From JBBECF01 sp040881945 (GTDB lineage: Bacteria > Pseudomonadota > Alphaproteobacteria > Dongiales > Dongiaceae): a stretch of DNA of 64,000 bases. How positions within the stretch are numbered: the stretch's first letter is position 1; every line of letters starts with the position of its first letter. Below the pieces are notes generated by a model, which was not told the origin of the DNA, searched no databases, and was given only the letters and a program-made list of their open reading frames with translations. The translations under genes were made by a program, and so were the position numbers. The stretch covers positions 44,821 to 108,820 of the forward strand of contig JBBECF010000108.1 of the NCBI GenBank assembly GCA_040881945.1, in the 5' to 3' direction. This document shows, one piece after another, positions 1 to 9,254 of this stretch.

Positions 1-1
1 G

Positions 2-343
2 GCGCGGCCGAACGGCGCGAACTACCTGCACGGCCTGCTCGTCGGTTACGGCGAGCCGCCGGCCGACGTGACCGTGCCGGACGGCATGTACTACAACGCC
101 TACTTCGCCGGGCAGCAGATCGCCATGCCGCCGCCCTTGAGCGAGGGGGCGGTGGAGTACGCCGACGGCACGCCGGCCACGGTCGAGCAGATGGCCGAGG
201 ACGTCACCGTCTTCCTGAGTTGGGCGGCGGAGCCGGAGCTCGAGGCGCGCAAGCGCATGGGCGTCAAGAGCATGCTGTTCCTGATCGTCTTCACCGGCAT
301 GCTCTACGCCGTCAAGCGCAAGGTGTGGATGAAGCTGCACTGA
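2..343 (+). CDS. petC: cytochrome c1, C-terminal part (partial at window edge)
   Basis: This is the C-terminal 113 residues of cytochrome c1, the membrane-anchored c-type heme subunit of the bc1 complex that passes electrons from the Rieske protein to soluble cytochrome c. The open frame runs in from the left edge without a start. The segment contains NYLHGLL, then YFAGQQIAMPPPL, which carries the Met expected to be the sixth heme ligand, and a C-terminal transmembrane anchor (SMLFLIVFTGMLYAV) followed by a positively charged tail, KRKVWMKLH. The CXXCH heme site lies outside the window. It converges with ychF, with only 18 bases between the two stops. Confidence 0.95.
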   Translation, partial: ARPNGANYLHGLLVGYGEPPADVTVPDGMYYNAYFAGQQIAMPPPLSEGAVEYADGTPATVEQMAEDVTVFLSWAAEPELEARKRMGVKSMLFLIVFTGMLYAVKRKVWMKLH

Positions 344-361
344 AGACGCGGTACGGCCGGC

Positions 362-1459
362 TCATACATTGAACCGGAAGTGGAAGGTGTCGCCGTCGCG
401 CACGACGTAGTCGCGGCCCTCGGCGCGCATCTTGCCCGCCTCCTTGGCGCCCTGCTCGCCGCCGTGAGCCACGAAATCCTCATAGGCGATCGTCTCGGCG
501 CGGATGAAGCCGCGCTGGAAGTCGCTGTGCAGGACCCCGGCGGCCTCGGCCGCGGTGGCGCCCTTGCGCACCGTCCAGGCACGCGCCTCCTTCGGTCCGA
601 CGGTGAAGAAGGTGATGAGGTCGAGGAGCGCGTAGCCGGCGCGGATCAGGCGGGCGAGCCCGGTCTCGGCGAGGCCGAGGGCGGCGAGGAATTCGCGCTT
701 CTCCTCGGCGTCGGCGAGCGTCGCCACCTCGGCCTCGATGGCGGCGGAGATCACGACGCAACCGGCTCCCTCGGCCGCGGCCCGCGCCGCCACCTCGGCC
801 GAGCGCGCGTTGCCGGCGGCCGCCGCCGCCTCCTCGACGTTGCAGACATAGAGGACGGGCTTGGCGGTGAGGAGCTGGAGCCGGTCGAACAACGGCCGGC
901 GGTCCGCGGGGATCACGGCGGCGCGCGCCGGCCGCCCTTCGCGCAAGGCCGCCAGCGCCGGCTCCATGACCTCGAGCAGCGCCGTCGTCTCCTTGTCGCC
1001 GCCGCGGGCGCGCTTGACCGCGCCGTCGACGCGCCGCTCGAGGCTGTCGAGGTCGGCCAGCATCAGCTCGGTCTCGACGGTCTCGGCGTCGCGCACCGGA
1101 TCGACCGAGCCCTCGACATGGGTGACCTCGCCCTCGAAGCAGCGCAGGACCTGGACGATGGCGTCGACCTCGCGGATGTGGGCGAGAAACTGGTTGCCGA
1201 GGCCTTCGCCCCGGCTCGCCCCGCGCACCAGGCCGGCGATGTCGACGAATTCGAGCTGCGTCGGCACGATGCGCACCGAGCCGGCGATGGCGGCGAGCCG
1301 GTCGAGCCGCGCATCGGGCACCGCGACGCGGCCGACATTGGGCTCGATCGTGCAGAACGGATAGTTGGCGGCCTCGGCGGCCGCCGTCTGGGTGAGCGCG
1401 TTGAACAGGGTCGACTTGCCGACGTTGGGCAGGCCGACGATACCGCAGCTAAAGCCCAT
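362..1459 (-). CDS. ychF: YchF-family ribosome-binding ATPase (Obg-like)
   Basis: A 365-residue protein of the usual YchF length. It has a P-loop GLPNVGKS (residues 9-16), a switch region DIAGLVRGAS, and NVEE in place of the NKxD specificity motif, which in this family goes with ATP rather than GTP preference. A C-terminal TGS-like domain ends in DYVVRDGDTFHFRF. Family members bind ribosomes and are linked to stress and oxidative responses. The start codon overlaps the end of pth by 11 bases, so the two are probably translationally coupled in a prs-rplY-pth-ychF minus-strand block. Confidence 0.97.
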   Translation of the reverse strand: MGFSCGIVGLPNVGKSTLFNALTQTAAAEAANYPFCTIEPNVGRVAVPDARLDRLAAIAGSVRIVPTQLEFVDIAGLVRGASRGEGLGNQFLAHIREVDAIVQVLRCFEGEVTHVEGSVDPVRDAETVETELMLADLDSLERRVDGAVKRARGGDKETTALLEVMEPALAALREGRPARAAVIPADRRPLFDRLQLLTAKPVLYVCNVEEAAAAAGNARSAEVAARAAAEGAGCVVISAAIEAEVATLADAEEKREFLAALGLAETGLARLIRAGYALLDLITFFTVGPKEARAWTVRKGATAAEAAGVLHSDFQRGFIRAETIAYEDFVAHGGEQGAKEAGKMRAEGRDYVVRDGDTFHFRFNV

Positions 1460-2060
1460 CGGTGCCCGCGTCCGGGTCGGGCTTCGCCTTCGGCGGCGCC
1501 GTCAGCACCGTCACCTTGCTCATGAACCGGTTCTCGTCGCCGGCGACGAGCAGCGGCAGGGCCTCGGCCACGGCCTCGATCAGCCGCCGAAGGAGCGGCA
1601 GCTCCTCCTTGGCGAAATCGTGCAGGACATAGCCGCGCACCAGCTCGCTGTGGCCCGGATGGCCGACCCCCAGGCGGATTCTCCGGTAGTCCGGCCCGAT
1701 ATGCGCGTCGACGCTGCGCACGCCGTTATGGCCTCCGGCGCCGCCGCCCTGCTTGACCCGCAGCCGGCCGGGCGCGAGATCGACCTCGTCATGGATGACG
1801 AGAACGCGGTCCGGCGGCAGTTTGTAGAAGTGCGCGGCCGCGGCGACGGCGCGGCCGGAGTCGTTCATGTAGGTCTGCGGTTTCAGCGCGACCGTCTTTT
1901 CGCCGGCGATGGCGCCGTCGGCGACCATGCCGTGGAAGCGCACGCGCGCCGGTCCGAAGCCGTGGCGGCGCACGATCTCGTCCACCGCCATGAAGCCGAT
2001 GTTGTGCCGGTTCCCCGCGTGACCCGGGCCGGGGTTGCCCAGGCCGACGAGGAGCAGCAT
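1449..2060 (-). CDS. pth: peptidyl-tRNA hydrolase
   Basis: A 203-residue Pth, which releases tRNA from prematurely dropped peptidyl-tRNA. The start is the ATG giving MLLLVGLGNPG; the frame stays open further upstream but lacks family similarity there. Visible family motifs are GLGNPG, RHNIGF with the catalytic His at residue 19, KPQTYMNDSG, and VIHDEVDLAPG with the Asp at about residue 91, followed by GGGAGGHNGVRS. The stop overlaps ychF, and rplY ends 20 bases upstream. The rplY-pth-ychF order is common in proteobacteria. Confidence 0.97.
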   Translation of the reverse strand: MLLLVGLGNPGPGHAGNRHNIGFMAVDEIVRRHGFGPARVRFHGMVADGAIAGEKTVALKPQTYMNDSGRAVAAAAHFYKLPPDRVLVIHDEVDLAPGRLRVKQGGGAGGHNGVRSVDAHIGPDYRRIRLGVGHPGHSELVRGYVLHDFAKEELPLLRRLIEAVAEALPLLVAGDENRFMSKVTVLTAPPKAKPDPDAGTDGL

Positions 2061-2080
2061 GACCGGGAATCGGGTCGCCC

Positions 2081-2803
2081 CTAGGACTTCTTCTCGGGGG
2101 GTTTCCTCTCGGCGGACTTCTTGTCGGGCGTCTCGACGGCCGCTCCGGCCACCGGCGCCGCCGCGGCGCCCTCGGCCGCCGAGGCCTCGGCGGCGGCAGT
2201 AGCTGCCGCGGCCTCCTCCGCTTCCTCGAGGCGGTGCACCGTCGGCGGCGCGATCGTGGCGATGGTGAAGTCGCGATCGGCGATCGCCGGCGTCACCTCG
2301 GCGGGCAGCGTCACCGCGCCGATATGCACGCTGTCGCCGATGTCGAGGCCGGCCAGGTCGACGGTGATGTCTGTCGGGATCCTCTCGGCGGTGCAAACCA
2401 GCTCGATCGTGTGGCGCACGACGTTGAGCACGCCGCCGCGCTTGAGCCCCGGCGACTGCGCCTCGTTCGTGAATCGCACGGGCACGTTGACACGGACCCG
2501 CGTGGTCGCGCTCACGCGCATGAAGTCGACGTGGATGGGATGGTCCTTGACCGGATCGAACTGCACGTCGCGTGGCAGCACGCGGATGCGTTGCCCGTCA
2601 AGGCTGAGGTCGAACAGGGTGGCGAAAAAGCCCGGCCGGTGCAGTTCGCGGCCGAGCTCGCGCGGCTCGACCGAAATCAGCGTCGGCTCCTGCCGGTCGC
2701 CATAGACGATGCCGGGCACGCGCCCGGCGCGGCGGGTCGCCCGCGCGGCGCCCTTGCCGGCCTGCGGCCGCGCCGCCGCGGCGATGCTGTGAACCTCCGA
2801 CAT
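2081..2803 (-). CDS. rplY: 50S ribosomal protein L25 / general stress protein Ctc
   Basis: A 240-residue two-domain L25 of the Ctc type. The N-terminal domain binds 5S rRNA (residues about 1-95; GRVPGIVYG, HVDFMRV) and is followed by the beta-rich TL5/CTC domain. The C-terminal tail from about residue 190 is rich in Ala, Glu and Lys and ends in KSAERKPPEKKS, as is usual for alphaproteobacterial L25. The start is chosen because AAGGAG lies a few bases upstream of an ATG giving MSEVHSIAAAARP. It sits 83 bases downstream of prs and just upstream of pth. Confidence 0.95.
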   Translation of the reverse strand: MSEVHSIAAAARPQAGKGAARATRRAGRVPGIVYGDRQEPTLISVEPRELGRELHRPGFFATLFDLSLDGQRIRVLPRDVQFDPVKDHPIHVDFMRVSATTRVRVNVPVRFTNEAQSPGLKRGGVLNVVRHTIELVCTAERIPTDITVDLAGLDIGDSVHIGAVTLPAEVTPAIADRDFTIATIAPPTVHRLEEAEEAAAATAAAEASAAEGAAAAPVAGAAVETPDKKSAERKPPEKKS

Positions 2804-2886
2804 CCGTCGCTCTCCTTCCCGCCGCCCGATCCGCCGGAACGGCAAATGCCACGACCGCCCCCGGGGCCGGGGCCGCGATCCCTCGG

Positions 2887-3819
2887 TCAATCGAACAGGC
2901 TGGAGACCGACCGTTCCTCGCTGATGCGATGCATGGCCTCGGCGATCAGCGGCGCGATCGTCAACTGCCGTACCGACTGCGACACCCGCACGGCCTCGGT
3001 CGCCAGGATGCTGTCGGTGATCGCCAGCGAATCGATCGGCGAAGCCGCGACCCGTGCCACCGCTCCGCCCGACAGCACGCCGTGGGTGACGTAGGCGCTG
3101 ACCGCGGCGGCGCCCGCCGCCATCAACGCAACCGCCGCATTGCACAGCGTCCCCGCCGAATCGACAATGTCATCGACGAGAATACAGCGCCGGTCGGCGA
3201 CGTCGCCGATGACGTGCATCACCTCGGACACGCCCGCCCGTTCGCGGCGCTTATCGATGATCGCAAGCTCGACGTCAAGCCGTTTCGCGATGGCGCGGGC
3301 GCGCAACACCCCGCCCACGTCGGGCGACACGATCATCAAGTCGTCGCCGCGGAACCGCTCCTGGATGTCCTTGGTCAGCACCGGCGCGGCGAACAGGTTG
3401 TCCGTCGGGATGTCGAAAAAGCCTTGGATCTGGCCGGCGTGCAGGTCGAGCGTCAGCACCCGGTCGGCGCCGGCCGAGGTAATCAGATTGGCTACCAGCT
3501 TCGCCGAGATCGGCGTGCGCGGCCCCGACTTGCGATCCTGGCGGGCATAGCCGTAATAGGGCAGAACGGCGGTGACGCGCCGCGCCGAGCCGCGTTTCAG
3601 GGCGTCGAGCGTGACCAGCAACTCCATCAGGTTGTCGTTCGCCGGGAACGACGTGGACTGGACCACGAAAACGTCCTCACCGCGGACGTTCTCGTTGATC
3701 TCGACGAACACCTCCATGTCGGCGAAGCGGCGCACGCTCGCCCGGGTCAAGGGCAAATTCAGGTAGGCGGAAATCGCCTCGGCGAGCGGCCGATTGCTGT
3801 TGCCGGTGAGGATTTTCAT
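2887..3819 (-). CDS. prs: ribose-phosphate pyrophosphokinase (PRPP synthetase)
   Basis: A 310-residue class I PRPP synthetase, which makes PRPP from ribose 5-phosphate and ATP for nucleotide, His and Trp synthesis. The start is the ATG giving MKILTGNSNRPLAE, which matches the family N-terminus; the upstream open frame is not part of the protein. It has the flexible catalytic loop YYGYARQDRK (88-97), TLDLHAGQIQGFF (123-135) and the PRPP-binding loop ILVDDIVDSAGT (213-224). A good sigma-70-like promoter lies about 65 bases upstream at 3885-3913. Confidence 0.97.
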   Translation of the reverse strand: MKILTGNSNRPLAEAISAYLNLPLTRASVRRFADMEVFVEINENVRGEDVFVVQSTSFPANDNLMELLVTLDALKRGSARRVTAVLPYYGYARQDRKSGPRTPISAKLVANLITSAGADRVLTLDLHAGQIQGFFDIPTDNLFAAPVLTKDIQERFRGDDLMIVSPDVGGVLRARAIAKRLDVELAIIDKRRERAGVSEVMHVIGDVADRRCILVDDIVDSAGTLCNAAVALMAAGAAAVSAYVTHGVLSGGAVARVAASPIDSLAITDSILATEAVRVSQSVRQLTIAPLIAEAMHRISEERSVSSLFD

Positions 3820-4282
3820 GACAACCGCCGCTCCGGCCGCGCGCCCGTCGCGGCCCCGTGGCCCGGGGCCATGCGAGGCGGTGTTGTATATCAAGCCGGC
3901 GTCGTCCTGTAAACCGGCTTCGGCGCCTCGGGGCGACCTCGGCAGATCTGATGTAACTATTTGAATTAAAAACATATTTTGCAGGACCGCCCAATCGTCG
4001 GCGGGGGCGCCGGGAACCCTGCCGTGGGCCCGCTCAGTCCGCGCCGGCGGGTCTGCGTATTGCCGCCGACGCCGATGTGTCGTCGATCAGAGTTCCGTCT
4101 GTCTTGCCTCGCAAGACCCCGATATGGACTGTGCAGACGGACAATATCGGCGTCGGGATACCGGAAACGAATCCCGCCTATACTCGAAAAAATAAGGTTT
4201 TGTTAATCGAATTGGATTATCCCGCGAGGGTGGAGCGGCTTTGCGTGCTGCTTCGCGCTCGTCCATCTGCAAGGAGTTGAGC
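3820..4282. other. 463-base divergent intergenic region between prs and the histone-like gene
   Basis: No gene is convincing here. The left part holds the predicted prs promoter. An AT-rich tract lies near 3950-3980. At 4094-4150 there is an unusual set of interleaved inverted repeats: a perfect 7-bp hairpin GTCTTGC/GCAAGAC (4101-4117), TCCGTCTG (4094-4101) pairing with CAGACGGA (4134-4141), and CCGATAT (4119-4125) pairing with ATATCGG (4144-4150), a pseudoknot-like topology. Downstream, TATACT at 4179-4184 could be a -10 for the histone-like gene, but no convincing -35 is seen. Confidence 0.5.
3885..3913 (-). promoter_or_regulatory. predicted sigma-70-type promoter of prs
   Basis: Read on the minus strand, TTTACA (3913-3908) is followed by exactly 17 bases and then TATACA (3890-3885), about 65 bases before the prs start. 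A 7-base inverted repeat, AAGCCGG and CCGGCTT (3893-3899 and 3914-3920), flanks the -35 element and could be an operator. This is seen in the sequence only; no known binding protein is assigned. Confidence 0.55.
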
Positions 4283-4621
4283 ATGCCTACGAAGTCCAAA
4301 TCCACCCGCAAGAAGGCCGGCATCGGCCGCAAGCGGAAGGTGCGCAAGTCGGCGGCAGCGGGCAAGACGACCGCCCGCAAGGTCAAGAAGCCGGCTCGCA
4401 AGACCGCCGCGCGTAAGAAGACGGCGCGCAAGACCACGCGCGCGAAGACGGTACGCCGGAAGACGGCGCGTAAGACGGTTCGCCGCAAGACGGCCGCGTC
4501 GCGCAAGCGCGTGGTGCGGAAGTCGGCGAAGCGCAAGTCGCCGGCCAAGCGCAAGACCATGGCCTCGCGCCGTACGGTCGCGCGCAAGGCGTCGCGCAAG
4601 CGTTCGACGGGCAAGCGCTAA
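4283..4621 (+). CDS. histone H1-like basic nucleoid protein
   Basis: A 112-residue protein made mostly of Lys, Arg, Ala, Thr and Ser, with many ARKT, RRKTA and KSA-type repeats and almost no acidic or aromatic residues. It resembles the C-terminal tail of histone H1 and the bacterial HC2/AlgP-type DNA-binding proteins, which probably bind DNA non-specifically. The start is set by AAGGAG at 4271-4276, seven bases before the ATG giving MPTKSKSTRKK. It stands alone between divergent prs and convergent aacS. Low complexity makes exact orthology uncertain, but the strong Shine-Dalgarno and clean boundaries support a real gene. Confidence 0.85.
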   Translation: MPTKSKSTRKKAGIGRKRKVRKSAAAGKTTARKVKKPARKTAARKKTARKTTRAKTVRRKTARKTVRRKTAASRKRVVRKSAKRKSPAKRKTMASRRTVARKASRKRSTGKR

Positions 4622-4662
4622 GGCGCCTTGCCTCTCGTTTGCGTTCTATCGATCTGCCCCCA

Positions 4663-4677
4663 GGGACGGCTCGTCCC
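4663..4677 (+). terminator. hairpin downstream of the histone-like gene
   Basis: GGGACG (4663-4668) and CGTCCC (4672-4677) form a 6-bp stem with a 3-base loop, 42 bases after the stop. A wider inverted pair, CCCCAGGG (4658-4665) and CCCTGGGG (4707-4714), encloses it. No T-run follows, so termination activity is uncertain. Confidence 0.3.
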
Positions 4678-4737
4678 CCGGAGCCATGCTCCGGCGGTCG
4701 CGTCGGCCCTGGGGACGCTCGATCCCAGGCGCGTTGC

Positions 4738-4764
4738 TCGTGTCCTGTCCCGAAATTCGTTACG
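4738..4764 (+). repeat. solo end fragment of the cloverleaf repeat family
   Basis: These 27 bases read TCGTGTCC, then TGTCCCGAAATTCGT, then TACG. They match the left end and first half-arm of the complete repeats at 48765 and 63863 with a few mismatches, and then similarity stops. The fragment lies 29 bases beyond the aacS stop, so like the full copies it sits directly downstream of a gene. Confidence 0.6.
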
Positions 4765-4793
4765 CCAACCTCGGCGTGCCCGCCGCGCGTCGG

Positions 4794-6743
<1,950 letters not shown>

Positions 6744-6931
6744 GTCACAGCCTCGACTTGACCGTCGTGATTGGCGCCCCATCCTCATGTAACACTATAC
6801 TGTGGGGCAAGCCGCACCGTTGAATTCAGCTTGCCACAGATCGCCGACCGCGCCGGGGCGAGGCCGGCTGCGCGGTCGAGGGCGTGCTATAATGCCGCCG
6901 GCGATTGAGGTGCGGCGATTGGAGTGCGACG

Positions 6932-7117
6932 ATGACGACGCTTACTGCCTACATCGAGTACGATCCCGAGACGAAATTATACGTCGGCATCGTGCCGGGC
7001 CTTCCCGGCGCGCACACGCAGGCGGCGACGCTGGACGAACTGCGCGAGAACCTCAAGGAGGTGACCGAACTCGTCCTCGAGCAGGACGAGAGCCTCACCC
7101 CGACACAAAGGCCGTGA
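6932..7117 (+). CDS. hicB: HicB-family antitoxin, C-terminally truncated
   Basis: A 61-residue HicB-like protein with the partial RNase H fold: TAYIEYDPETKLYVGIVPGLPGA (split as TAYIEYDPETKLY and VGIVPGLPGA), then TLDELRENLKEVTELVLEQD. GGAG lies eight bases before the ATG. Small HicB proteins of this type usually continue for about ten more residues and are followed by hicA. Here the frame ends at LTPTQRP and runs straight into the C-terminal end of a HicA sequence in another frame. It is therefore probably an antitoxin remnant whose end was replaced by a deletion. TATACT at 6796-6801 may be its -10. Confidence 0.75.
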   Translation: MTTLTAYIEYDPETKLYVGIVPGLPGAHTQAATLDELRENLKEVTELVLEQDESLTPTQRP

Positions 7118-7199
7118 CATCGCGCCGCCGCTGCTGCGCGCCATTCTCGATGACGTTGGCTTGAGCGCGGACGAGTTCGTGCGGCTCCTGCGATCGTGA
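7104..7199 (+). pseudogene. hicA: hicA toxin remnant (C-terminal fragment only)
   Basis: In the frame overlapping the hicB end, the sequence reads HKGRDIAPPLLRAILDD, then VGLSADEFVRLLRS and a stop at 7197-7199. This matches the usual C-terminus of HicA mRNA interferases, which place a HxGRDI segment before LLRxIxxxxGLxxxEF. There is no start codon and the N-terminal part, including the catalytic His region, is missing. The junction with hicB suggests one internal deletion removed the end of hicB and most of hicA. Recognition of the tail is from family knowledge; the deletion is inferred. Confidence 0.6.
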
Positions 7200-7215
7200 G
7201 CGTCGGGGGCTGTCG

Positions 7216-7644
7216 CTACTTCGCGAGCGGCGTCCCGGCGCGGCTCGACACGGCGAGGGCGGCGACGCAGTCGAGGTCCACGCCGTCTGCGCCACGGCAG
7301 GCGGGGATGTCGTTGACGAGCACCCGCCCGATGCCGGAACACGGCCCCTCGACCAGCGCGAACGTCGCCACGGTCGTCTTGTCGTCGCGCAGCGGTGCCA
7401 GGTCGACGAGCAGCCGCTGTGCGATCACCCCGGCCTGGTCGAACACGAACAGGTCGATGTTGAAGCGGTCGAGCGCATGGCCGAGCCGATTGTCGATGAC
7501 CAGCGAGGCCTGGCATTTCCCATCGGTCTCCTCGAGCTTGTTGAGCTCGATGGACAGGGCCGGCTCGGCCGCCAGGCCGCGGCCGGCGAGCGCCGTCAAC
7601 GCCGCCGCGGCGCCGAGCGCCCGGACGATAGATTTCGAGTTCAT
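7216..7644 (-). CDS. small exported protein of unknown function
   Basis: A 142-residue protein with a cleavable signal peptide (MNSKSIVRALGAAAALTALAG, split before RGLAAEPAL). The mature part looks like a beta-sandwich and has four Cys (KCQASL, GPCSG, PACRG, DLDCV), suggesting periplasmic disulfides. GAGGGGGGA lies upstream of the ATG. Proteins of this kind occur in alphaproteobacteria without a known role. It converges with the hicBA remnant and is divergent from the permease gene that follows. No function is assigned. Confidence 0.8.
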   Translation of the reverse strand: MNSKSIVRALGAAAALTALAGRGLAAEPALSIELNKLEETDGKCQASLVIDNRLGHALDRFNIDLFVFDQAGVIAQRLLVDLAPLRDDKTTVATFALVEGPCSGIGRVLVNDIPACRGADGVDLDCVAALAVSSRAGTPLAK

Positions 7645-7758
7645 CGCGATGGTCCCCCCTCTGGTCCGTCCCGGGACAGGCCGGCCGCCGCTATCCAATC
7701 CCCGGATCGCGGACTTGCCCTTGGTTTTGGCCGCCGCACTCCTTTAGTCTGCCCGGCC

Positions 7759-8760
7759 ATGGGGCAATCCGGCAATATCCTCGCGCGACGCTTCGCGCCG
7801 CCGCCGCCGCTGCGCGCGGCGCTGTGGATGGTCGGCTCGGCGGTTTTCTTCTCCGGCCTGTCCGGCGTGATCCGCCACCTGGGGCAGGAGATGCACCCCT
7901 TCGAGGTGGCGTTCTTCCGCAACCTGTTCGGTCTCGCCTTCATGCTGCCCTGGCTGTGGCGGGCCGGGCGCGCGGGCCTGAAGACCCGGCGGCTGGCGCT
8001 CTACGGCGTGCGCGCCTTCCTCGGCCTGCTGTCCATGCTGTGCTGGTTCACGGCGCTCGCCCTGCTGCCGATCGCCCAGGTGGTGGCGCTGTCCTTCACG
8101 GCGCCGCTGTTCGCCACCATGGCGGCGGCGCTGTTCCTCGGCGAGACGGTGCGCGCCCGGCGCTGGACCGCGACGCTTGCCGGCCTGGTCGGCGTCGGCG
8201 TCATCCTGTGGCCGCAGCTCGAAGGGGCGGGCGGCGCCGGCCTGTCGCCGGGCGCCATCCTCGCCCTGCTCTCGACCGCGATCTCGGTGGCCATAACGCT
8301 CATCATCAAGCGGCTGACCCGCACCGAGCCGGCCAACGCTATCGTCACCTACATGGTGCTGCTCATGACGCCGATGTCGCTGGTGCCGGCCGCCTTCGTC
8401 TGGACCTGGCCGCCGCTCGACACCTGGCTGTGGCTGGTCGCCCTCGGCGGGCTGGGCAGCCTCGGTCATGTCTGCTATGTCCGCTCGTTCGCCCTGGCCG
8501 ACGCTTCGGCGGTGATGCCCTATGACTACACGCGCCTGCTGTTCGCCGCGCTGATCGGCTGGATCGCCTTCGGCGAGCTGCCGACGATCTATACCTGGAT
8601 CGGCGCCGCCGTCATCGTCGCCTCGGCGATCTACATCGCGCGCCGCGAGGCGCTGTTCAACCAGTCGGCCGCTACCAGCGCCGCGGCCGGGGCCGGCGAA
8701 GCCGGGCTCGCCGCCCCGACCGAGGCCGGCCCGGCGCGGCCGCGTCGGCCGGGCGGATGA
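7759..8760 (+). CDS. DMT-family (EamA) membrane transporter
   Basis: A 333-residue polytopic inner-membrane protein with two EamA repeats and about ten hydrophobic segments: the first begins ALWMVGSAVFFSGLSGVIRH and the second repeat holds LGHVCYVRSFALADAS and PYDYTRLLFAALIGW. Members export or exchange metabolites such as amino acids, nucleosides or S-adenosylmethionine; the substrate cannot be read here. The C-terminus carries an Ala/Gly/Pro-rich tail of about 35 residues with no similarity to the fold. The start at ATG 7759 gives MGQSGNILARRF; a later internal ATG is possible. Confidence 0.9.
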   Translation: MGQSGNILARRFAPPPPLRAALWMVGSAVFFSGLSGVIRHLGQEMHPFEVAFFRNLFGLAFMLPWLWRAGRAGLKTRRLALYGVRAFLGLLSMLCWFTALALLPIAQVVALSFTAPLFATMAAALFLGETVRARRWTATLAGLVGVGVILWPQLEGAGGAGLSPGAILALLSTAISVAITLIIKRLTRTEPANAIVTYMVLLMTPMSLVPAAFVWTWPPLDTWLWLVALGGLGSLGHVCYVRSFALADASAVMPYDYTRLLFAALIGWIAFGELPTIYTWIGAAVIVASAIYIARREALFNQSAATSAAAGAGEAGLAAPTEAGPARPRRPGG

Positions 8761-8771
8761 GGCGGCCGGGG

Positions 8772-9149
8772 TCAGCCGCCGAACGAGGCGTCATCGAGCC
8801 GGTCGAGCGCCGCCCGCGCGCGGGCGCGGTGGCCGTCGGCGATGTGCGGCGCGATGGCGCGGATCGCGGCGAACAGTACCGCCGCGTCGTCGGTGAAGCC
8901 GAGCCAGGGCAGGAAATCCGGCAGCATGTCGGCCGGCACCACGAAATAGGCGAGCGCACCCATCAGCACCGCCTTGGCCCGTAGCGGCGTCGCCGGATCG
9001 ACGGCGCAGTAATAGGCGGCGAGCGCGTCGTCGAGGAACGGGACGCGCGCGGCGTGGCGGCGCAGCTTGTCCCAGAAGCCGCGTTCGACCCGCGCCCGGT
9101 CGCGTTCGTACTTGCGCGGATCGTAGGGGACGAGGTCGGTCCCGGTCAT
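8772..9149 (-). CDS. YkvA-type DUF1232 membrane protein
   Basis: A 125-residue protein with the DUF1232 core: LRAKAVLMGALAYFVVPADM, then LPDFLPWLGFTDDAAVL. This short domain with two hydrophobic segments and the YFxxPxDxxPDxxPxxGxxDD signature is widespread and functionally uncharacterised. The N-terminal half is basic and amphipathic (RKYERDRARVERGFWDKLRR). It is transcribed towards the DMT permease (convergent) and is divergent from the SDR gene. Confidence 0.88.
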   Translation of the reverse strand: MTGTDLVPYDPRKYERDRARVERGFWDKLRRHAARVPFLDDALAAYYCAVDPATPLRAKAVLMGALAYFVVPADMLPDFLPWLGFTDDAAVLFAAIRAIAPHIADGHRARARAALDRLDDASFGG

Positions 9150-9254
9150 GGCGCTGCATATGGGCGCCGAGCCGCCGGCACGCAATGCCGGCGCCCCCGG
9201 TCGCCAGGCCGGCGCCGATCTGCTATGTACGGCCGTCGGCAGCGGGAGGCGGAA

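Noticed and set aside
4179..4184. TATACT as -10 of the histone-like gene
   Set aside because: No convincing -35 at proper spacing and the resulting leader would be about 90 bases; left as a possibility only.
6786..6810. TATACT/AGTATA as a divergent promoter for aacS and hicB
   Set aside because: The -10 hexamer is good in both directions but no acceptable -35 is found at 16-18 bases on either strand.
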